A DNA stretch of 64,000 nt from Heterocephalus glaber (lineage: Eukaryota; Chordata; Mammalia; Rodentia; Bathyergidae), in assembly GCF_000247695.1 (NCBI RefSeq), contig NW_004624854.1, positions 1,042,857 through 1,106,856 of the forward strand. The letters run 5' to 3'. Below, piece by piece: positions 59,022 through 64,000 of the stretch; position 1 is the stretch's first letter; each line of letters starts with the position of its first letter. A model generated the notes under the pieces. It searched no databases. It saw nothing but the letters and a program-made list of their open reading frames with translations, and was not told the origin of the DNA. The position numbers were made by a program, and so were the translations under genes.

Positions 59022-59118
59022 TAGGGCTGGGGATTTAGCTCAGTGGTTCTGGTGCCTGCCTCGCAAGCACAAGGTCCCAAGTTTGATCCCTGGTACCAAA
59101 AAACAAAAAACAAAAAAA
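59022..59118 (+). mobile_element. ID-type SINE with target duplication
   Basis: Head tagggctggggatttagctc, box B caagtttgatccctggtacc, CA6-type tail. A perfect 17-bp duplication, caaaagtttcatataat, lies at 59005-59021 and 59119-59135, the longest in the window. Confidence 0.95.
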
Positions 59119-59518
59119 CAAAAGTTTCATATAATCATTTTATTTTTTGGAAAATGACTGAAAACATGGCAGAGTAATGGTTGTCTGTCTTTCTACAATT
59201 TCTCAAGTCAACAGAACTCTAAGTGATTATTTTGAAGAGCAGATATTCAAATAGCATATATCCAGATTTTCGTGTTTAATCTAGTAATTCTGGAGTAAAA
59301 TGATAAAAAAAGCCATTATTTAAAATGTAACTCTTGAAAACTGGATATAATGGACATTTTAGTTTCATATAGGTAAATACTGAACTGTATCAGTGACAGA
59401 ATTTCAGAGACCATATCCGACACTTGCAAATCATCACAGAGCTAACTCTTTTAAAATGTTGTAAACTCATTTATAATGAACCCATTTCTGATTCCTCGTG
59501 CCGTCTTGTTTTCCCAAG

Positions 59519-59713
59519 GTCAATAAAGCTGAGTGGAGATTTCTGCTGACTGGTGGCATTGGGCTGGATAATCCTTATGCCAATCCTTGTACATGGCTTC
59601 CTCAAAAATCCTGGGATGAGATCTGTCGATTAGATGACTTGCCTGCCTTCAGAAGCATTCGTAAGGAATTTATGCACTTGAAGGATGGATGGAAAAAAGT
59701 ATATGATAGTTTG
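59519..59713 (+). CDS. DNAH7: DNAH7 exon 17: towards AAA6 (residues 1310-1374)
   Basis: Encodes [40 protein letters not shown] and [20 protein letters not shown] to VYDSL. The motifs W.FLLTGG and NP..WL....WDEI.RL are typical of the dynein segment preceding AAA6. The acceptor is ttttcccaag|GTC and the donor TTG|gtatgt. It is 195 nt, phase 0 at both ends. Confidence 0.96.
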
Positions 59714-60991
59714 GTATGTTTTAACCTCTTGCTTATTCCAAAGTCTTTAAATACATAAAATAATGTTATATATTGATATTTGCATAAAAACAAGATTTAA
59801 ATAAGTTTTAAGCAACCAGCCAGATATTAAAATACCCATTTTGGTTTCTGTTATTCCCACCTTCTAAGTCTGTGGCTCTATTTAAACTTCCACTCAGCTT
59901 GATGTGGTGGGGCACACCTGTAACCCCAGCACTTGGGAGGCTAAAGCAGGAGGATCACCATGAGTTGGAGACCAGCCTGGACTACATAGTGAGTTCAAGG
60001 CACAGAACAACCCAACAAAACAAAAAAACTTTCACTCAGACTCCTTGGAATGTATAGAGATGCAGAGGAACTTGTTGAATTTCTCTGTCAGGGTTTTATT
60101 CATTACCAGTTTAGATTTTGACAGTCACGGTATCAGATGAGTTAAGATTTTATCAAAGGGCTGTTCGGATTTTCTGAATGCAGGATACAAGCTAATACAT
60201 ATTTGGGGGTCTTGTGGAAAATGAAAAGCTAGTAGTTCAAAACACCTTTCACACCCTGGTCTTGCTCACTGGGGAAAATTCGAGTTGGAGTTGACAAATG
60301 CAGTGATCCTCACCGGCTCCCTTCTGGGACCTATGTGCAGCAATTGCTGCCTTCTTTCAGATTTTCTTTAGCATGGGGATAAATAATCTTTTCCACTTCT
60401 CACTTAGTTTTTTTCTGCTCCTTTTTTTTTTCTTTTCCTGCTGTTTTGACCTTTTACTTTCCTTGGGTATAATCTGCATGAGCTCTGTGGAAACTTGGGG
60501 AAGAGAAAGGCCCAGAGAGGTGGAAAGCATTTGTTACTGGGTTCACCTGTGTTTTATTTGGTTGCCTGTTGTAGTTGATAATGAGGTTGTGTCTGTACAG
60601 GAAGTCACATAGTTGGTATGGATGGATTGCTTTTGATTGCACCTTACTAGTCAGGAAAGTAATGATTCCTAGACTTCTGAGTGTTTCTTTCTAATTGAAA
60701 GTGGACATTTTACTCACTGTGCTGACACATGGAGATTTCTGAGTACCCACTTCCCCTGGAGCTTCAGAGGTACACATGTTGACATCAACATGCTGGGTTT
60801 TGATTTCTTCAGGATGTTTGGAATTTTCTTACCATTATTTATTTTTCACCTTTAACAATAAAATTCATGCAAACATATGTGATTTCAGTTACTTATTATA
60901 TGTTCTCTTTAAGAATTGTTTTATATGTCAAAATGTACTGTTCTTTTCAGACATAATCTCTAACATTAAATTATATGCACTGTAATCTTAG
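59714..60991 (+). other. Intron 17
   Basis: Contains a B1 SINE (59898-60025) and T-rich stretches (about 60400-60440). Nothing else recognised. The acceptor is gtaatcttag. Confidence 0.7.
59898..60025 (+). mobile_element. B1 SINE with target duplication
   Basis: 'Gtggtggggcacacctgtaa', 'ccccagcacttgggaggcta' and 'gaccagcctggactacatag' are near-consensus B1. A 14-bp duplication with one mismatch (aaacttYcactcag) lies at 59884-59897 and 60026-60039. Confidence 0.93.
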
Positions 60992-61084
60992 GAGCCACAC
61001 CACGAGGTTTTCCCAGAAGACTGGGAAAATAAAGCAAATGAATTTCAGAGGATGCTTATCATTCGTTGCTTGAGGCCAGACAAG
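60992..61084 (+). CDS. DNAH7: DNAH7 exon 18: start of the AAA6-proximal segment (residues 1375-1405)
   Basis: Encodes EPHHEVFPEDWENKANEFQR and MLIIRCLRPDK. The L.IIR.LRPDK motif is shared by dynein heavy chains just before AAA6. The acceptor is aatcttag|GAG and the donor AAG|gtaagg. It is 93 nt, phase 0. It is the last exon found in the window. The following exon should begin with the VIPMLQEF-type sequence of the family and lies beyond. Confidence 0.95.
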
Positions 61085-61348
61085 GTAAGGGTGGGCCTTG
61101 GGAAGCTGCCCCCACTTCCTTCCCCCTCTCTGCACGGTCCAGTCATGTGTCGGCTCCTCAGGAATCACAGGGCAGGGCCATCTGCAGGAACAACCCCACT
61201 TGCTTCTAGTTAGCCCTTTTTCTAAAAGTTCCTGTGCTTATTAAAGCCATTCTAAATTAGCAAACAGTCAGATATACTTGTTTTAGTTTTATTTATTTTA
61301 TGACTCTTCTTTATTACCCATCTGCCCAGGTATCCAGGTAACCATGCA

Positions 61349-61441
61349 TCTACCTATTTACCTACTTGCCTGCCTACTTCCCTAGTTACCCACTTACTTA
61401 TCTACTTACCTACCTACCTACCCACCTACCCATCCACCCAT
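61349..61441. repeat. (CTAC)n / (CTTACC)n simple repeat
   Basis: Degenerate tetranucleotide array of CTAC, TTAC and CCAC units. Confidence 0.9.
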
Positions 61442-61891
61442 CTGGATATCCTTTCATGCTTTAGAAAGCAAGTAGAACACATATTGTTGAGTCATTCATC
61501 ATTGCTGACAAGAAAGGAAAATATCAATGGTGGTACTTTTAACTTCTGTAAATAATAAATCATATAACCAATGAGCCAGCGGACCTGTCCTATCAGCAAA
61601 TCTCTGTACTCATGGACATCACCATTTGTATTATAGTCTATATCAAATAAATACACCTAAATATATCAACTCATATCCACAGAGATATCAGTAGACTCTG
61701 AATAATATAAATAGTGCATGCCTTGGGAAAATATCCTAACTGTCCATTGTTACTATTCAAAGAAAAGTTTTACATAATTATTTCAAAATGTACTGTATTA
61801 ACAATTAATTTAATGAATACAAAATACCTCCAGCCTAACCAAAAAGAAAAGCAGAACTTAAACAGTGAAAGCAATAGACTTAAAAATTCTC

Positions 61892-62018
61892 GCCAAGTGT
61901 GGTGGTGGACACCTGAATCCCAGCACTTGGGAGGCTGAGGCATGGGGATTACCGGGAATTCAAGGCTACCCTGGCCTACATAGGGAGGCCCTGTCTCAAA
62001 AAAAAACAAGAAAACAAA
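61892..62018 (+). mobile_element. B1 SINE
   Basis: 'Gccaagtgtggtggtggaca', 'cccagcacttgggaggctga' and 'ggaggccctgtctcaaaaaa' in B1 order, with an A-rich tail. Confidence 0.9.
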
Positions 62019-62213
62019 ACCTTACATGCCTCAGTGATAATGTAGGGTGAGGTGCTTTTTCCTCTGAGAGTAGAGTCTGTTCCGTGAACACACCTTGCAC
62101 TCTTGAGATTGGTCTTTTCCTAACTGGGCCCAAGCCTCCAGGATACACAGCCAGGTCCAGGATACTTTGAGGGTCCATGAAAGTGTTTTAATTTAAAAGC
62201 AGAAGTCTGTTCT

Positions 62214-62314
62214 GGGGCCAGGGATTTAGCTCAGTGGTTTCGCCGCCTGCTGCGCAAGCGCAAGGACCGGAGTTTGATCCCCGGTACCAAAAACAAACAA
62301 AAAGAATAAAGCTT
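62214..62314 (+). mobile_element. ID-type SINE with target duplication
   Basis: Head ggggccagggatttagctca, box B gagtttgatccccggtacc, A-rich tail. A perfect 14-bp duplication, cagaagtctgttct, lies at 62200-62213 and 62315-62328. Confidence 0.95.
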
Positions 62315-62349
62315 CAGAAGTCTGTTCTTCAACCTGTATTACCTTTATT

Positions 62350-62368
62350 TTTATATATATATATATAT
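62350..62368. repeat. (TA)n microsatellite
   Basis: Nine TA units in a T-rich context. Confidence 0.9.
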
Positions 62369-64000
62369 GAATTTCAACACTAATGTTTTGTCCCCTCCTG
62401 GGTCCTGGAAGGGCCTGCGGTTGTCTAGTTTTCACTGTGAACCCCTGGGAGACATCTGCCCTTGGGAGCCTTTAAAAAACGGATTTCCACTAAAACTGCA
62501 GTGGGAAGCCTCAGAACTTTCCGCTTCAAGTATTAAAGATGGGAGAAAATGAAATGCTTCCAACTCTTGCTTAATATGGCTTTCTCTCATAAAACTGTTC
62601 CTTAAAATGTTCAGGTTTTCACCTGTCTTCTAAGCTAGACTGTTGCCCAAACACGGCTTTGGAAGCGGCACTGACCTCCTCCCCTCGATCTCTGAAACAC
62701 AATCTTCGTGTTTTATATTGTTTAATTAAAAGGGATCCCCCAACCGTGTCCGGATTGTGGCAGTTTCTTTTTGTAAATATCTTCTTTCCAGTTTTATATT
62801 TTTTAAAATTTGACACTTTTGTCTGAAAATACATCAAGTATCGAAGAGATCGAATACTGCTTTCCACATTCATTTTCTCTTTAAAGATACGGGGAGTTAC
62901 ATATTCAAGCTAAGGGGTTTTTGAAGTGGGACATTTTTCCTTTTGGTTTGTATTTTTCATTTAAGTCAGTGGCTGTTAGACTTAGGCTGAATGGTTCTCT
63001 CAGTGGCTCTGCCCGATACTTCAGCCCTCTGTCTTAGAACTTTTCCACACATCTCCCCTAGAGCCTTGCCATCTCCCTGGCTGGGAAGTGTGTAAACACT
63101 ACTCACCAACATTTCTGGCCCTTTTCTGTGTACACTGGAAGAGGAGGGATCATGGCCACAGATCTTGCTTTGGCCAATCAGATGGGAGCGACACCGGGAC
63201 GAGACATTCAGTGGCCGGCTGCGATTCTCATGGCACACTGTCTGGGTGAAAACTGTAGAACCACGTGTTGGTGCTGTCCCACCTTGGGCTTGATGGCTGG
63301 GTTGGCATGTGCGGAGTTAGTTGCTTGCACAGCTATGGATGACTTGACAGTTCACTGGGTTACGCCACTGCCAGTTAGTAACCGTCTGCAGCTACTGCCC
63401 AACTCAGCCTATCTGAGGTGGTACATGAACTAGTTAGCATTTCTATACCATCACACCTATGCCCTCCAAACAAAAACAGTTCATAGGATGCCATTATGTT
63501 ACCCAACAAGTTCAACCCTTTGACCTTAGTGTTACCAGACACTCTGATTTCTACTGTGAATTGGTGATTTGGGAATGTATATATCATAAAATGATATTTG
63601 GCTGTTTTATTTTTGAAAGGGTGTTTTTCCAGTGGGGAACAGTATGATCACCATACCCGTGCTGCAGGGGCTGACGTCTCAGCTGGTGCCATGCATTTTC
63701 TTTCTTTGCCATCTATAACCCAAGCGGTAACATGTATACCTACCAGGCAAACTGTCGATTGACTGATCTCTAGCTTATAATATACTTAGCATAGATTTTG
63801 GGGGGAGGGGTCTCCTTTCCACTTTTCTCCCCTCAAACCCCAACTCTTCTGCAGTGGAAAGAAGCCACAATACCTGTCTCTGTAGTGCTCTGGTCTGGAA
63901 AAATGTGAAAGATTCTCATGAAATCACCAGCTGGAAAGATGGGGCAGCTTTGCACTTCCCCTTAGAAGCAAGTCGTTGATAGTGTCTTGTTGACAAAAGA

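Larger units (their letters stand above)
58345..59518 (+). other. Intron 16
   Basis: Contains two ID SINEs in opposite orientation (58742-58839 minus, 59022-59118 plus), otherwise AT-rich. The acceptor is ttttcccaag. Confidence 0.75.
61085..64000 (+). other. Intron 18 (5' part)
   Basis: Contains a CTAC-type simple repeat (61349-61441), a B1 (61892-62018), an ID SINE (62214-62314) and a TA repeat (62350-62368). 62990-63440 has the texture of an old LTR or LINE (for example 'tggccacagatcttgctttg') but could not be named. No coding exon was seen. Confidence 0.6.

Noticed and set aside
9401..62314. Naming the host as a ground squirrel from its SINEs
   Set aside because: The ID units lack the sequence I associate with ground-squirrel ID (gatgtggctcaagcggtag). 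Beaver- or dormouse-related hosts fit equally well, so the species is left open.

Overview
This is mammalian nuclear DNA: about 7% coding exon in GT-AG introns, with LINE, SINE, LTR and DNA-transposon remnants. B1 (7SL-derived) SINEs together with tRNA-derived ID-type SINEs mark it as a rodent. Some copies are B1+ID dimers, which I know from squirrel-, dormouse- and beaver-related lineages, so a non-murid rodent is likely. The ID units do not read like the ground-squirrel ID sequence I remember. I do not name a species.

The window holds one gene on the + strand: the middle of an axonemal dynein heavy chain, best matched to DNAH7 (inner dynein arm). Eighteen consecutive internal exons (2333-61084) join in phase into 4215 nt = 1405 codons with no stop or frameshift. 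They run from AAA3, just before its Walker B, through the AAA3-AAA4 linker with an EF-hand-like loop, AAA4, stalk coiled coil 1, the microtubule-binding tip, coiled coil 2 and AAA5, into the region leading to AAA6. The promoter, tail, AAA1, AAA2, most of AAA6, the C-terminal domain and both gene ends lie outside. No other gene was recognised on either strand.

Layout: 1-2332 AT-rich intron; 2333-7514 exons 1-4 (AAA3); 7515-14322 a repeat-rich intron with L1, L2, SINEs and a dead mariner; 14323-17215 exons 5-6 (AAA4); 20010-27303 exons 7-10 (stalk and microtubule-binding domain); 29844-30007 exon 11; 30008-41570 the longest intron, with an antisense L1, several LTRs and a small nested retrocopy; 41571-61084 exons 12-18 (AAA5 onward); 61085-64000 intron.

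The points most worth a second look are a 108-bp hAT-type miniature transposon with a partly triplicated terminal repeat and an 8-bp target duplication (23938-24045), a 4-nt tandem splice donor at exon 16 whose second site would cause an immediate stop, an in-frame alternative acceptor that would add six residues to coiled coil 2, and a 77-bp polyadenylated retrocopy inside an LTR. Exon numbers are local to this window. Residue numbers refer to the 1405-residue segment.
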